From the NCBI GenBank assembly GCA_021772015.1, contig JAETNS010000001.1:124001-188000 (forward strand): a stretch of 64,000 nt of DNA, in the 5' to 3' direction. Source of the DNA: Prevotellaceae bacterium. GTDB taxonomy: Bacteria > Bacteroidota > Bacteroidia > Bacteroidales > Muribaculaceae. Each line of letters opens with the position of its first letter. The first letter of the stretch is position 1. Below, piece after piece: positions 1-9,609 of this stretch. The notes below the pieces were generated by a model, which saw only the letters and a list, made by a program, of their open reading frames with translations, did no database searches and had not been told where the DNA came from. The translations under genes and the position numbers were made by a program.

Positions 1-325
1 ACGCCCCGTGGCATTGGAGATTGACGCTGTCGCTCCCGCTTCGTCCGGCACGATCTACGAGTTCATCGAGGCTGCTGAACTGGCCGCCGGCGATCCTGTC
101 CATTTTTTCGAGTTGAACTTCTATCTGGGCGACCGTATCGAGAACTTTATGAAAAACAAGCCCAACGAGGGATATCTGTTGATCCCCGAGGCGGAAGCCG
201 CAGTGTATCTTCCACGCTTCGAGGAGGAGGGCTACCGCTTCACCCACCTCTACGATTCCTCCCGTCCGGTATTGCGTCAGACCGCCCGGCTCTATCGTTT
301 TACCCGCACCACTTCCTCCAACTGA
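1..325 (+). CDS. C-terminal end of a probable membrane glycosyltransferase (partial)
   Basis: The reading frame is open from the window edge (first full codon at base 2) to the stop at 323-325, so this is the 3' end of a gene that begins outside the window; the GTG at base 8 is probably an internal Val. About 107 residues are visible and no membrane segment falls inside them. The motifs NFYLGDR, GYLLI and a final LYRF resemble, from memory, the soluble C-terminal tail of Bacteroidetes ArnT/PMT-like glycosyltransferases, which move sugars from a polyprenyl carrier outside the inner membrane. That assignment is inference. The gene converges on the acetyltransferase at 449-958, with 123 bp of undistinguished sequence between them. 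Confidence 0.45.
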   Translation, partial: RPVALEIDAVAPASSGTIYEFIEAAELAAGDPVHFFELNFYLGDRIENFMKNKPNEGYLLIPEAEAAVYLPRFEEEGYRFTHLYDSSRPVLRQTARLYRFTRTTSSN

Positions 326-448
326 CAATGACGGCCATAACCAATATCCCTGCGAAAGAAAGAAACCTTGTATTCTCTTGTAGCTACCAGCTCTAAAGAG
401 TTGATACTCACGAATTCTGCTAAAGACTGACCGTTCACAAGGATATTG

Positions 449-958
449 CTACAGCTGTTTTTCGAAGGCGAGGCGAGGGCCCCAGGTGAAGGTATGGAGT
501 CCGAGAGGATGGTAGCCTTGGCGGAGTAGGATGTGCTGCATTATCCGGTTGGAATCACCGGTATCCACGCGGATTACGGTGATTCCCATTCGGCGGTATT
601 CCTCTTCTATCATCGGGAAAATATGTGAGGTAAGCTTTTTACCCCGTGACTTCGATGAGAGGGCCAGACGATGTATGACTCCATATTCACCGCGAGTGTG
701 CCAGATATCACCGAGAGCGTCATATGACTCGTCACCTATGGCAAGCAGACAATATCCCAGAATCTCCTCATTGTCGACGAATATACGGGCGTTGCCTGAA
801 AGGATGTCGGTAGTGACGGTCGCCACATCCGGGTAGCCATCTTCCCATTGACAGAATCCTTGCGAACGTTGAAAGGTCCTCGCGTCGGCGAGGACCTTCA
901 TTATTTCATCAATATGGTTTAATTCTGCTTTCCGGATCTCCGGTTTCAAGATATCCAT
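449..958 (-). CDS. GNAT family N-acetyltransferase
   Basis: A 169-residue single-domain protein with the GNAT fold, expected to transfer an acetyl group from acetyl-CoA to an amine in the cytoplasm; the substrate cannot be predicted. Beta-strand 4 and the CoA-binding loop appear as VIHRLALSSKSRGKKL (about residues 94-109), where SRGKKL stands in for the usual Q/RxxGxG/A. The C-terminal part has DTGDSN and LLRQGY (132-149), the pattern of many small Bacteroidetes acetyltransferases. It is the last gene of a leftward run, 33 bp after the proline-rich protein, and may be co-transcribed with it. Confidence 0.85.
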   Translation of the reverse strand: MDILKPEIRKAELNHIDEIMKVLADARTFQRSQGFCQWEDGYPDVATVTTDILSGNARIFVDNEEILGYCLLAIGDESYDALGDIWHTRGEYGVIHRLALSSKSRGKKLTSHIFPMIEEEYRRMGITVIRVDTGDSNRIMQHILLRQGYHPLGLHTFTWGPRLAFEKQL

Positions 959-991
959 AGGTTGAATTTGCGGGAGGATTTCTCGACGCGG

Positions 992-2290
992 TTACTTCTT
1001 GAGGGTGAAGCGGCGGGAGGCAAGACGGTAGTTGTCAGCGAAAAGTTCGACAGTGTAGTCGCCGGGGGTGAGGGTAGCGTTCACATCCCAGTAGATCTTG
1101 ATGCCGCCGATCTCCTCTCCCTGATATTCAATCGTCTTGCGGGCAGTGCAATGGAGGCTGGCTCCCTCAAAACTGAATGAGCCGCCGTTACCGAGAAGAT
1201 CGCCTTCCGGAGAGGTGATACGCAGGTAGATGGTCTTCTCTCCTACAGGAGTCGAATTGTTCTGGGGGATGGTGAAAGTCACTTCGAGCTGGCGTGCCTT
1301 GGTGACATTCTTTTCCCTCTTTCCCTTTTTGTTGAGAGGAATGAGGTTTACCCCTGTCACATTCAGTTTCTCGGCGAGGGTCATTCGCTCATTGAGATGC
1401 TGGTTGGTGGCCTGTACAGACTGTACGGTCTGTGTCAGCTGCGTGTTCTGGGCCTTCACCTCCTCGTTCTCCGTGCGGAGCGACTGGTTTTCCTTCTGGA
1501 GTTCGTTGATCTGCTCGACGTAGGTGCGGAGGATCGCTTTCAGGGTCTCTATCTCACCTTTCAGCTGAGCGATCTGGGCTGCGGATTTGTTTTTCTCATT
1601 CTGCAACTCATTCAGCAGTTTCTCGACCTGAGCGCGGGCTGCGGCATATTTCTGTACGATAGAGTCATTGGCCAGCAGCGATGTCTGATTTTCATATTGG
1701 GCGAACTCGTTGTTGAGGCTTTCATACTCGTTGGCAAGCTGTATCTGCTCATTCTGGAGCTGCAACTGCTCGATCTGTTGCTGCTGTGCCTGCATCTCAG
1801 ACGAATTCTTTGCGGTCAGCAACACTACGGCAAGGATAGCCAGACCCAGCAAGACAGCGAGAATGACGATGATCATCATCGTTTTTCTGGATCTCTGAGG
1901 GGTGGCGGCGCGCCGTGGTGGCCGTGGCGGTTCGGGACTCTGATAGCTACGCGGCGGTTGTTGCGGCGGCATCGGTGGCGTTGCCGTCTGGCGAGGCTGC
2001 TCATATCGTGGCGCGTAAGTCTGCGGCTCCGGCTGCCGTGGTTGCTGTGGCATCGGCTGTCGGGGCTGCTGTGGCACTGGTTGCCGTGGTTGTTGTGGAG
2101 GGGGTGTCGATACAGGAGATGTCGGAGGCATCGGCTGTGTCACCGTTGGCCGTGGAGGCTGCGGGTTATTGACAGCCGGCTTCTCCTCCGCCATGTTTCG
2201 GCGAGCCATTTCCGCAGCCCTGCGGAGTCGCTCGTTAAGCGACTCCGCTCCGGGTTGCGGCATTGGATTTCTGTTATCGTTGGGATCCAT
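992..2290 (-). CDS. Proline/glutamine-rich, single-pass membrane coiled-coil protein
   Basis: No named family recognised. The visible layout is a cytoplasmic N-terminus (about 1-135) rich in Pro, Gln and Arg with repeats of the type PQQPRQP; one strongly hydrophobic helix (about 137-160, IIVILAVLLGLAILAVVLL); a long Gln/Glu/Asn-rich coiled coil (about 165-305); and a C-terminal beta-rich domain of about 110 residues. The predicted topology puts the coiled coil and beta domain in the periplasm. The start is taken at the ATG at 2290; a TTG two codons upstream is also open. It follows secA by 47 bp on the same strand and is probably in its operon. A scaffolding or envelope-spanning role is possible but unproven. 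Confidence 0.8.
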   Translation of the reverse strand: MDPNDNRNPMPQPGAESLNERLRRAAEMARRNMAEEKPAVNNPQPPRPTVTQPMPPTSPVSTPPPQQPRQPVPQQPRQPMPQQPRQPEPQTYAPRYEQPRQTATPPMPPQQPPRSYQSPEPPRPPRRAATPQRSRKTMMIIVILAVLLGLAILAVVLLTAKNSSEMQAQQQQIEQLQLQNEQIQLANEYESLNNEFAQYENQTSLLANDSIVQKYAAARAQVEKLLNELQNEKNKSAAQIAQLKGEIETLKAILRTYVEQINELQKENQSLRTENEEVKAQNTQLTQTVQSVQATNQHLNERMTLAEKLNVTGVNLIPLNKKGKREKNVTKARQLEVTFTIPQNNSTPVGEKTIYLRITSPEGDLLGNGGSFSFEGASLHCTARKTIEYQGEEIGGIKIYWDVNATLTPGDYTVELFADNYRLASRRFTLKK

Positions 2291-2337
2291 TGACAATCAA
2301 GTTTGGATGACTTTAAGTAATTGTTCAATTACAGTGA

Positions 2338-5300
2338 TCACAAACCCTTTCCGCAGCAGTTCTTGTATTTCTTGCCTGAACCACAGGGGCAAGGTTCATT
2401 GCGGCCTACCTTCGGGGCGGCTTTTGCCGGTTCGGGACGACGGTTGGCGGCTGCTCCGGCTCCGGCAGCTGCCGCGCGCTGGGCGTTCTCTCCGGGAAGT
2501 CCCTCCTTGGTTGCCTTGTATTGGGAATAGTCATTGCCGCGTGAGGGCAACGCGCTTTTTATTTCGGGACGCTGGGCACGGGCTGCGCGCAGACGAGCCT
2601 CCGCCTCGGCGAGGGCTTTTTCGGCGGCTGCTTTCTTCTCATCATCAGACATCGCGGCCTTGCGGCGTTCGCTTTCAAGTGTGGCCGAAGCTGTGGAAGG
2701 TGTCGCCACGGTTGTGGCGGCAGGGCGTTGTTGCACGAAAATCTGTCCTCGCATCAAAGCCGACAGAGCTTTTGTGTTGAGGTTGTTTAGCATGTTCTCG
2801 AAGAGGTGGAACGACTCGACTTTGTAGATCACCAGCGGATCTTTCTGCTCATAGGATGCATTCTGCACACTCTGACGCAGTTCGTCAAGCTCGCGCAGGT
2901 GTTCTTTCCAAAGCTCGTCGATGGTGACCAGGAGTACACCCTTGTGCCATTCCTTTACGATGTTCTTGCAACCGGAGTTGTAGGCCTCCGTGATGTCTAC
3001 GCCGAGGTTGAAGATACGCTTGCCGTCGGTGATAGGTACCATGATCTTTCCTTTGGCTCCGCGATTCTCCACCCAGTCCTTGACAACCGGCATGGCCATC
3101 TCTATGATTCGCTCGCTTCGGCGGTCGAGGTTCTCGTTGACAGCGCTGACGATGCGCTCTGTCTTTTCCTCGCGGCTAAGGCTCTGGAACTCTTTCTCGG
3201 TGAAGGGGGCTTCTATGGTCAGGATGCGCATCAGTTCCAGCGACAGCTCGTCGAAGTCGGTAGGCTGGTCGTAGCTCTGTACAAGATTCTCGACAAGGTC
3301 GTAGATCATGTTGGAGATGTCGATTCCGACACGTTCGCCGAGCAGGGCGTGATGGCGGCGGTTGTAGATGTAGGTACGCTGCTTGTTCATCACGTCGTCA
3401 TATTCGAGGAGACGCTTGCGGATACCGAAGTTGTTCTCCTCGACGCGCTTCTGGGCATTCTCGATCGCCTTTGTGACCATGTGGCTTTCGATCATCTCTC
3501 CCTCCTTGAGGCCGAGGGTGTCGAGCATCTTCATCACGCGGTCGGTCGCGAACAGACGCATAAGCTGATCCTCGAAGGACACATAGAAGACAGACGAACC
3601 GGGATCTCCCTGACGACCCGAACGGCCTCGGAGCTGACGGTCTACGCGACGGCTCTCATGGCGTTCGGTGCCGATGATAGCCAGACCTCCTGCCTCTTTG
3701 ACTTCCGGAGTAAGCTTGATGTCAGTACCACGGCCGGCCATGTTGGTGGCGATGGTCACTGTCCCGGCCCGGCCAGCGAGGGCTACGACCTGCGCCTCCT
3801 TCTGGTGGAGCTTGGCGTTGAGCACCTGACAGTCTATCTTGCGCATGTCAAGCATTCGTTTCAACAGCTCGGAGATCTCCACGGAGGTAGTGCCGACCAG
3901 CACGGGGCGGCCTGCGTCGCGCAGCTTGACGATCTCATCGATCACAGCGGCGTATTTCTCTTTCTTAGTCTTGTAGACACGGTCCTCAAGATCGAAACGC
4001 GCCACAGGGCGGTTGGTCGGGATCGTGACCACATCAAGTTTGTAGATGTCCCAGAGCTCTCCGGCCTCTGTCTCGGCGGTACCGGTCATACCGGCGAGCT
4101 TGTGGTACATGCGGAAGTAGTTCTGCAGCGTGATCGTAGCGAAAGTCTGGGTGGCAGCCTCTACTTTCACACCCTCCTTGGCCTCGATGGCCTGATGGAG
4201 ACCGTCGCTGTATCGGCGACCCTCCATGATACGGCCTGTCTGCTCGTCGACGATCTTGATCTTTCCGTCGTCGATGACATATTCGTTGTCTTTCTCGAAG
4301 AGGGTGTAGGCTTTCAGGAGCTGGGTGACGGTGTGGACACGTTCAGACTTGATGGCATAGTCGGCCATCGCCTCATCCTTGAGCTGCTGGCGTTCAGAGA
4401 GGTCGGCGACATTCTCCAGCTCGGAGAGCTTGGCGGCGATGTCGGGGAGGACGAAGAACTGCGGATCCTGGTTGCGGTCGGTCAGCACGTCGAATCCCTT
4501 GTCGGTAAGCTCTACCGAACGGTTCTTCTCGTCAATCACGAAATAGAGGGGATCGGTCACTTTCGGCATCTCACGGGAGTTGTCCTGGAGATAATATGCC
4601 TCGGTCTTGAGAAGGGCATTCTTCATACCCTCCTCGCTGAGGAATTTGATCAGCGGACCATATTTGGGGAGACCCTTGAACGCGCGGAACAGGAGCAGTT
4701 CACCCTCTTTGCGCACCTCCTTGTCTTCCGACACGATTTTCTGTTTAGCCTCGGCGAGGATCTGGGTGACGAGCTTGCGCTGTGCCTGGAAAACCTTCTC
4801 GACGTTGGGCTTGTAGTCGTTGAAGAGCTGGTCCTCACCCTTGGGGACGGGGCCGGATATGATCAGAGGAGTACGGGCATCGTCGATAAGCACCGAATCG
4901 ACCTCGTCGACGATGGCGTAATAATGCTTCCGTTGTACCATGTCTTCCGGAGCCATCGCCATGTTGTCGCGGAGGTAGTCGAAACCGAACTCATTGTTGG
5001 TACCGAATGTGATGTCGCACTCGTAGGCGGCGCGACGCTCGCGGGTGTTCGGGCGGTGTTTGTCGATACAGTCGACTGTCGATCCGTGGAACATGTAGAG
5101 CGGTCCCATCCATTCAGAGTCACGTTTCGACAGGTAGTCGTTGACGGTCACGACATGCACGCCGCGTTTCGACAGGGAGCGGAGAAAGACAGGTAACGTG
5201 GCCACAAGGGTTTTCCCTTCACCGGTGGCCATCTCGGCGATTTTTCCTGAATGGAGGACAACGCCGCCGATGAGCTGCACATCGTAGTGGACCATGTCCC

Positions 5301-5802
5301 ATGTGATCTCGTTGCCGCCGGCCATCCATTTGTTTTTCCAGATCGCCTTGTCTCCGTCTATTGTAACGAACTCGCGGCCCTCGACGGCGAGTTTGCGGTC
5401 AAGGTCGGTGGCGGTGACCTCTATTGTCTCGTTTGCGGCGAAACGCGCTGCGGTCTCGCGCATGGTGGCGAACACTATAGGGAGATGCTCATTGAGTTTG
5501 TCCTCCAAGGTGTCGAGGATCTTCTTTTCATGCTGGTCGATCTCGTCCCATAGAGGTTGGCGTTCATCGAAAGGCAGCTCTTCGATCTTCTCTTTCAATG
5601 AGACTATCGCCTCCTGGTCATCCTTGGTAGAGGCCGCCAGATCTGCGCGAACTTCATCTATTTTCCCTCGGAGCTCGTCATTTGAAAGCCCTTTGAGTGT
5701 CGGGCCGATAGCGTTGATCTTATCTATTGTGGGCTTGATCTCCTTAAGGTCGCGTTGCGACTTGTTTCCGAAAATCTTGCTCAGGAAGGTTGTCAGTGAC
5801 AT
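2338..5802 (-). CDS. secA: Preprotein translocase ATPase SecA
   Basis: SecA drives proteins through the SecYEG channel with ATP. The 1154-residue protein has the DEAD-like motor with Walker A MATGEGKT (191-198), a DEVD Walker B-type motif, the preprotein cross-linking and helical scaffold regions, and the C-terminal zinc-binding tail [20 protein letters not shown]. It is longer than E. coli SecA (901 residues); insertions in the nucleotide-binding region and an Ala-rich linker before the zinc tail account for this, and such lengths are usual in Bacteroidetes. The gene lies 95 bp downstream of the phosphatase-fold gene on the same strand, with no consensus -7 box in the gap, so co-transcription with lnb is plausible. 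Confidence 0.98.
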   Translation of the reverse strand: MSLTTFLSKIFGNKSQRDLKEIKPTIDKINAIGPTLKGLSNDELRGKIDEVRADLAASTKDDQEAIVSLKEKIEELPFDERQPLWDEIDQHEKKILDTLEDKLNEHLPIVFATMRETAARFAANETIEVTATDLDRKLAVEGREFVTIDGDKAIWKNKWMAGGNEITWDMVHYDVQLIGGVVLHSGKIAEMATGEGKTLVATLPVFLRSLSKRGVHVVTVNDYLSKRDSEWMGPLYMFHGSTVDCIDKHRPNTRERRAAYECDITFGTNNEFGFDYLRDNMAMAPEDMVQRKHYYAIVDEVDSVLIDDARTPLIISGPVPKGEDQLFNDYKPNVEKVFQAQRKLVTQILAEAKQKIVSEDKEVRKEGELLLFRAFKGLPKYGPLIKFLSEEGMKNALLKTEAYYLQDNSREMPKVTDPLYFVIDEKNRSVELTDKGFDVLTDRNQDPQFFVLPDIAAKLSELENVADLSERQQLKDEAMADYAIKSERVHTVTQLLKAYTLFEKDNEYVIDDGKIKIVDEQTGRIMEGRRYSDGLHQAIEAKEGVKVEAATQTFATITLQNYFRMYHKLAGMTGTAETEAGELWDIYKLDVVTIPTNRPVARFDLEDRVYKTKKEKYAAVIDEIVKLRDAGRPVLVGTTSVEISELLKRMLDMRKIDCQVLNAKLHQKEAQVVALAGRAGTVTIATNMAGRGTDIKLTPEVKEAGGLAIIGTERHESRRVDRQLRGRSGRQGDPGSSVFYVSFEDQLMRLFATDRVMKMLDTLGLKEGEMIESHMVTKAIENAQKRVEENNFGIRKRLLEYDDVMNKQRTYIYNRRHHALLGERVGIDISNMIYDLVENLVQSYDQPTDFDELSLELMRILTIEAPFTEKEFQSLSREEKTERIVSAVNENLDRRSERIIEMAMPVVKDWVENRGAKGKIMVPITDGKRIFNLGVDITEAYNSGCKNIVKEWHKGVLLVTIDELWKEHLRELDELRQSVQNASYEQKDPLVIYKVESFHLFENMLNNLNTKALSALMRGQIFVQQRPAATTVATPSTASATLESERRKAAMSDDEKKAAAEKALAEAEARLRAARAQRPEIKSALPSRGNDYSQYKATKEGLPGENAQRAAAAGAGAAANRRPEPAKAAPKVGRNEPCPCGSGKKYKNCCGKGL

Positions 5803-5897
5803 AAAATGATATATGGTTGGGGTGTTGGTTTGTATTATGATGAAAAAATGTCAGTGGTGACGCGTCAGTTGATATAACGCTCAGATCTCGCTGCGGT

Positions 5898-7511
5898 TCA
5901 CAGGCGCAGCGGTGGCAGTGACGCTCCGTTGGGTGAGCGGATACGCAGCAGGCGGCATACCGTCGGCGCGATCACCCGCGCGTCTACCGGGATCTCTATT
6001 TTACATGGGGCTGTCTGCGGGGCGAGTATGAACGCAGGGGCTGTCGAGGCGACGGCGCGTGTCACCCTGACGGGAGCTTCCGTGTCGGAGTCATCGTCGA
6101 TCTCCTGCCAACCCGGGGCGATGGCTATGAGGACATCCCCGGCGGTGGTGGCGACTGTGTTGCGCCGGAAGGCCTCGGGGTTTTCGGAAGCCTGACGTGA
6201 CAGTACTTCGTCTATTGTCCAGGCGTGGCTTACTCCGCTCATCCTTTCGAGGAAACGGGCGGCTTCAAGCCGCATGTCGGCCAATTCCTTGCCGCGTTCC
6301 TTTATAAGCTTGTGGTTGAGGAAAACCTGGCTGTCATGATAGCCTGATACCCATTCCCCGTTTCCATGGATGGCCATCAGGTACATGTTGAGCAGCGAGA
6401 CAGCTTTCCGGGAGGAAAACTCTCCGTAAGGAATGGCCCATTTCTCGTCATCCCTTCGTTGGCGGCGCGTAAGCGGTGTGCCTGTCACGAATACGAGGGT
6501 CTTCTCCATCCCCGGTCCTGACGCGTCGATCGCGTCGAATATCCGGCCAAGGTCGCGGTCAAGGCGCAGATAGCTGTCCATCAGTTCGGGGCGGCTGTCA
6601 GCATCGCGCGAGTATGGGTATGGGTCAAGGGTGAAGGAGAGGCTTAGCATGTCGGTCACGTCGCGTCTGCCCAACGGCATTGTGCGCAGGTAATCGACAG
6701 CCAGGGAGGCTATGTCTGCGTTGGCCGCCGCGGAGGCTTTGTAAGCGCGGAAGCGGTTTTTGTCTCCTCTTGGGAATGTATGGCGGAACGGATATGCCTT
6801 TTTGTAGGATGGCAGGTCGGGATAGCTTTCGATGGCCATCATCGGCACCCACTGGAGGGTGTCGAGCCGGTTTTCGAGCGGGTTCCGGTGGTTGATTTCC
6901 TGTGGCTTCTGCGGAAGGTCACGGTAAAATGTGGTGGTGGCCCATTTCCCGGTGAGATCGTTTATCCAGAATGCGGAGTTGCCGGCATGACCGGCCATTA
7001 TTATCGCTTCGGCCGGATTGGCGGCTATCGAATAGGCATAACCGAGTCCTCCTGAGGATATGCGCAGTTCATCGGAGATTGTCGACGCTCCCAAGGATGT
7101 CGGTGACATGGTCTCCGTGGTGAAATTGCCGATTGTGGCCTCATCGTTCAACACAGGCCGCGGGCGGCGTTCGTCGCGGTTGTAGACAGTAGCCGCGCCG
7201 ACTCCATTGACAGCGGGGGAGGCCCCGGTGAAAAGGAGGGCGGTGGATGCCGCTCCGTCAAGAGGTGTCCCGAAATCGACATCCCGGATTGTGATCCCTT
7301 TTTCCGATAACCGGCGGAATCCGTTGTTGCCGAATCGGCCGCGAAGCAGTTCGAGATAATCGTCAGACAGCCCTTCGACAACGATTCCGACCACAAGCTG
7401 TGGCCTGGGAGGCAGTTCCTGCCCGAAGCCGGGCATGACGGCGGTGGCCCCCAGCAGGAGGGCTGCCAGCCGGTTGCGGCTGATATTCGGCAGGTTGTTG
7501 GCTTTTGTCAT
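5898..7511 (-). CDS. Alkaline-phosphatase-superfamily protein, predicted catalytically inactive
   Basis: A 537-residue protein with a signal peptide (cleavage near GFGQ-E, about residue 31), so periplasmic. The fold matches PafA-like phosphatases: QLVVGIVVEGLSDDYL, GNNGFRRL, FTGASPAVNGVG, DSYLRLDRDLGRIFD and the final VIAPTVCRLLRI. The metal and nucleophile positions are changed: the first Asp is Glu (VVEG), the PTxTxxGH nucleophile segment is GTPLDGAAST, the STDYxGH ligands read TLDPYPYSR, the DHG motif reads TGTP, and the last HG ligand segment is absent. It is therefore probably a pseudoenzyme. Its start codon overlaps the end of lnb by 4 nt (ATGA), implying translational coupling and a role with Lnb; this link is inference. 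Confidence 0.85.
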   Translation of the reverse strand: MTKANNLPNISRNRLAALLLGATAVMPGFGQELPPRPQLVVGIVVEGLSDDYLELLRGRFGNNGFRRLSEKGITIRDVDFGTPLDGAASTALLFTGASPAVNGVGAATVYNRDERRPRPVLNDEATIGNFTTETMSPTSLGASTISDELRISSGGLGYAYSIAANPAEAIIMAGHAGNSAFWINDLTGKWATTTFYRDLPQKPQEINHRNPLENRLDTLQWVPMMAIESYPDLPSYKKAYPFRHTFPRGDKNRFRAYKASAAANADIASLAVDYLRTMPLGRRDVTDMLSLSFTLDPYPYSRDADSRPELMDSYLRLDRDLGRIFDAIDASGPGMEKTLVFVTGTPLTRRQRRDDEKWAIPYGEFSSRKAVSLLNMYLMAIHGNGEWVSGYHDSQVFLNHKLIKERGKELADMRLEAARFLERMSGVSHAWTIDEVLSRQASENPEAFRRNTVATTAGDVLIAIAPGWQEIDDDSDTEAPVRVTRAVASTAPAFILAPQTAPCKIEIPVDARVIAPTVCRLLRIRSPNGASLPPLRL

Positions 7512-8767
7512 CGTTTGTCGTTTTCGGTGGCTGACGGCCGGGGCGTTTTATGTCTGTTGACTATATGTATGTATCTTGCGGACAACGCCATGTCGGCTGC
7601 TATCAACGGATAAAACGCGCTGTTAAGTCCTTGGATTCCGAAGATCCCTGTCAGCACCAGCAAAAACAATGCCACAAAGTTACAAATTTGATAGCAATAA
7701 ACCACACGTTTGCAACTTTTTAACCAGATCAGTCCGGCGGGGATCACTGTGAGGGGGTTGATCCAAAGATATAGCCAGTTGGGGGATGTAGCCTCATGTA
7801 CGCTGACGAATATAAGGAATGTCAGCAACAGACTCACTGTGAAGAGGCATCCGTAGACCACCGAATCATACCATCGTGTGATTTTCCCGCGCCGTATGTC
7901 GCGCCACGTTATAACGAGGGTGACCGCAAGGAAAAGTATGGAGATAAAAAACGGTGACAGCAGAAATGGAGTGGGGCGGTCTGTTACGCGTCCGGAAGCC
8001 GGGAGGATAACTGATGTCGAGCTTACCAGTTGTCGTTTTTCACCCATATCATCAGTGTAAGTGGTGTGATCAAGGGCGGCTTTCAGGTAAAGAGGGGCGT
8101 AGGTCCGTTGACGTGGGGAGATTTCCTTGTCGAGACCGTTGCCGAGCGCGAGGTCGATGCCGAACTGGTACCAGGGGTAGTCGGCATGGCTGCGTGTCAT
8201 CTCTCGCCGTAATGTATGCTTGCCGGAGCCGTCAGCGATGCCGGTTTCTCCATAAATGAATCCGCTGAAATCGTTGATGTCAAGTGGGCTGCCAATTGCG
8301 GTCTCGACCAATGAAAGCGGACGTGTGGCGCAATTGTCATATATGTAATTGTATCGGTAGGTGCGGTTTTCAGGGCGCAGGTTGTCGGCAATCAAAGCCT
8401 CCAGACGGCGAGCCTGCTCCGGAGAGAGATCAAACACTTGCTCGGTGACTTCGCGTCCCTGACGGCGGTACTCTTCCAGAAAGGCCTCGAACGGGAAAGG
8501 CAAAGCCATGTAGTCGGTTTCCCCTTTGACGAAACGGTATAGGAAATTGGGGGCGTTGAAGTCAAACACTCCCCAGTTGACCACATAGTCATAACGGCCG
8601 GGTGAAACGAACCTCATGGCTGTGTGGCCGTCAAGCTCATATATCTCCTTGCCGGGCGACACAGTCAGTAACGACACCCGTGGAGCCGGTTCTTCCGCTC
8701 CCAATCCGAGTGCCCAGGCCAGCAGCATAGCCGCGAAGGTTATTATCCGTTTAAGAAAATCAAGCAC
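7508..8767 (-). CDS. lnb: Lipoprotein N-acyltransferase Lnb (DUF4105 family)
   Basis: DUF4105 proteins from Bacteroides were recently shown to N-acylate the terminal cysteine of lipoproteins, replacing Lnt in these bacteria (from memory of the literature). This 419-residue copy has an N-terminal signal or anchor (1-24), a periplasmic papain-like domain with the expected His in YELDGHTAMRF (H48) and Cys in YNYIYDNCATR (C146), and about four transmembrane helices in the C-terminal third. It is the first gene of a leftward block with the phosphatase-fold protein and secA. Its promoter at 8799-8806 faces the one for the AlkD-like gene. The function by family is fairly secure; whether this is the main Lnb of the cell cannot be judged from one window. 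Confidence 0.85.
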   Translation of the reverse strand: MLDFLKRIITFAAMLLAWALGLGAEEPAPRVSLLTVSPGKEIYELDGHTAMRFVSPGRYDYVVNWGVFDFNAPNFLYRFVKGETDYMALPFPFEAFLEEYRRQGREVTEQVFDLSPEQARRLEALIADNLRPENRTYRYNYIYDNCATRPLSLVETAIGSPLDINDFSGFIYGETGIADGSGKHTLRREMTRSHADYPWYQFGIDLALGNGLDKEISPRQRTYAPLYLKAALDHTTYTDDMGEKRQLVSSTSVILPASGRVTDRPTPFLLSPFFISILFLAVTLVITWRDIRRGKITRWYDSVVYGCLFTVSLLLTFLIFVSVHEATSPNWLYLWINPLTVIPAGLIWLKSCKRVVYCYQICNFVALFLLVLTGIFGIQGLNSAFYPLIAADMALSARYIHIVNRHKTPRPSATENDKR

Positions 8768-8798
8768 TTAAGTATCCCTTCAAACTTGTTTGGACGCG

Positions 8799-8806
8799 CA
8801 AAGTTA
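8799..8806 (-). promoter_or_regulatory. -7 promoter box for lnb operon
   Basis: TAACTTTG on the minus strand, an exact match to the Bacteroidetes TAnnTTTG element, 31 nt upstream of the lnb start. The expected -33 region has no clear TTTG and lies over the -7 box of the divergent promoter. Confidence 0.7.
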
Positions 8807-8827
8807 GGAAAATTCCGAGTAATTTCC

Positions 8828-8835
8828 TAACTTCG
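8828..8835 (+). promoter_or_regulatory. -7 promoter box (TAACTTCG variant) for the AlkD-like gene
   Basis: TAACTTCG, one base from the TAnnTTTG consensus, ends 10 nt before the ATG at 8846. The same variant occurs at 40922-40929 with a perfect -33 TTTG, which supports it as a real promoter form. Confidence 0.55.
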
Positions 8836-8845
8836 TGGTAAAAAC

Positions 8846-9505
8846 ATGGACATGATGGAAGAGCGATCAAAATTGAGGGAGGAAACCGTACTGCCGACTT
8901 CCGAAGAGAGGGAATTGCCGGAGTTTAACGCGATGCAGAGAGTGAAACGGCGTTTTTTCGCCATGCGCAATGGCGATCTTGCTCAGCAGATGGCTGACCG
9001 GGGAGCGCGATACCGTATCAATTTCGGGCTTAACATGCCACAGATAAGTGATATCGCTCGTGACTTCCTGGCGGGAGGCTGTGAGCGTGAAAGTTTGCCG
9101 GAAACCTTTGATATGGCGGATTTCGCCCGTCGTCTTCGTGACAACCGATCCACGCGTGAGAGCATGCTGATAGCTCCGATGCTTTTCCCGGTGGAGGATC
9201 TGACCCAGGAAGAGGCATTGGAGTGGGCTAAGTCTGTGGCTACCCCTGAAATAGCCGATGTGTTATGTCTGAAGTTGCTGCGGAATTTCCGTGACGCGCC
9301 CGGATTGATGACATTGCTGATGAATGAGGATGACGCTCTTTCCCGCTACGTGGGGTTGCGGCTTGGGCTTAACTTGTTGCAATCGAACAAGGTTGCAATT
9401 GACTCACTTCTTCATGCGGTTGAAATGGAGGAGTCACGAGGGGTGGCGCTGACAGCATCCGTGTGCAGGCAACTTCGTGATGAAATCTCTTTCATGACAG
9501 AATGA
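8846..9505 (+). CDS. AlkD-like HEAT-repeat protein (DNA alkylation repair family)
   Basis: A 219-residue, helix-rich cytoplasmic protein. The segment YRINFGLNMPQISDIARDF and the later RESMLIAPMLFP match the Bacteroidetes branch of AlkD-like HEAT-repeat proteins, in which the family motif is a G-(V/L)-x-(I/M)-P-x-(I/L)-x-x-(I/L)-A near the N-terminus. AlkD itself excises positively charged N3- or N7-alkylated bases using Trp, Asp and Arg in the concave face; I cannot confirm those residues here, so glycosylase activity is uncertain. The N-terminal 25 residues are charged and probably disordered. It is transcribed alone from a promoter shared with lnb and ends at a strong bidirectional terminator. 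Confidence 0.65.
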   Translation: MDMMEERSKLREETVLPTSEERELPEFNAMQRVKRRFFAMRNGDLAQQMADRGARYRINFGLNMPQISDIARDFLAGGCERESLPETFDMADFARRLRDNRSTRESMLIAPMLFPVEDLTQEEALEWAKSVATPEIADVLCLKLLRNFRDAPGLMTLLMNEDDALSRYVGLRLGLNLLQSNKVAIDSLLHAVEMEESRGVALTASVCRQLRDEISFMTE

Positions 9506-9518
9506 AACAACAAAGTCG

Positions 9519-9550
9519 GGACGCTGCGCCAGAATTTTGACGCAGCGTCC
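9519..9550. terminator. Bidirectional intrinsic terminator
   Basis: A perfect 10-bp stem (GGACGCTGCG / CGCAGCGTCC) with a 12-nt loop, followed on the plus strand by TGATTGTTTTATT. It starts 13 nt after the AlkD-like stop and faces the convergent PepSY-like gene, so it can serve both. Confidence 0.8.
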
Positions 9551-9609
9551 TGATTGTTTTATTATTAACTTTATTGTCGAGGTTTGTTTTGAAGCCTTGA
9601 GGGATTATG

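Noticed and set aside
1397-2293. A 298-codon plus-strand frame opposite the proline-rich protein
   Set aside because: Leu/Arg-rich shadow of the Pro/Gln-rich repeats and coiled coil; no start signal.
2806-5196. A 796-codon open frame on the plus strand across secA
   Set aside because: It lies wholly antisense to secA, which has every expected motif. Such long mirror frames arise from the codon choice of the real gene; the translated sequence matches no family and has no promoter.
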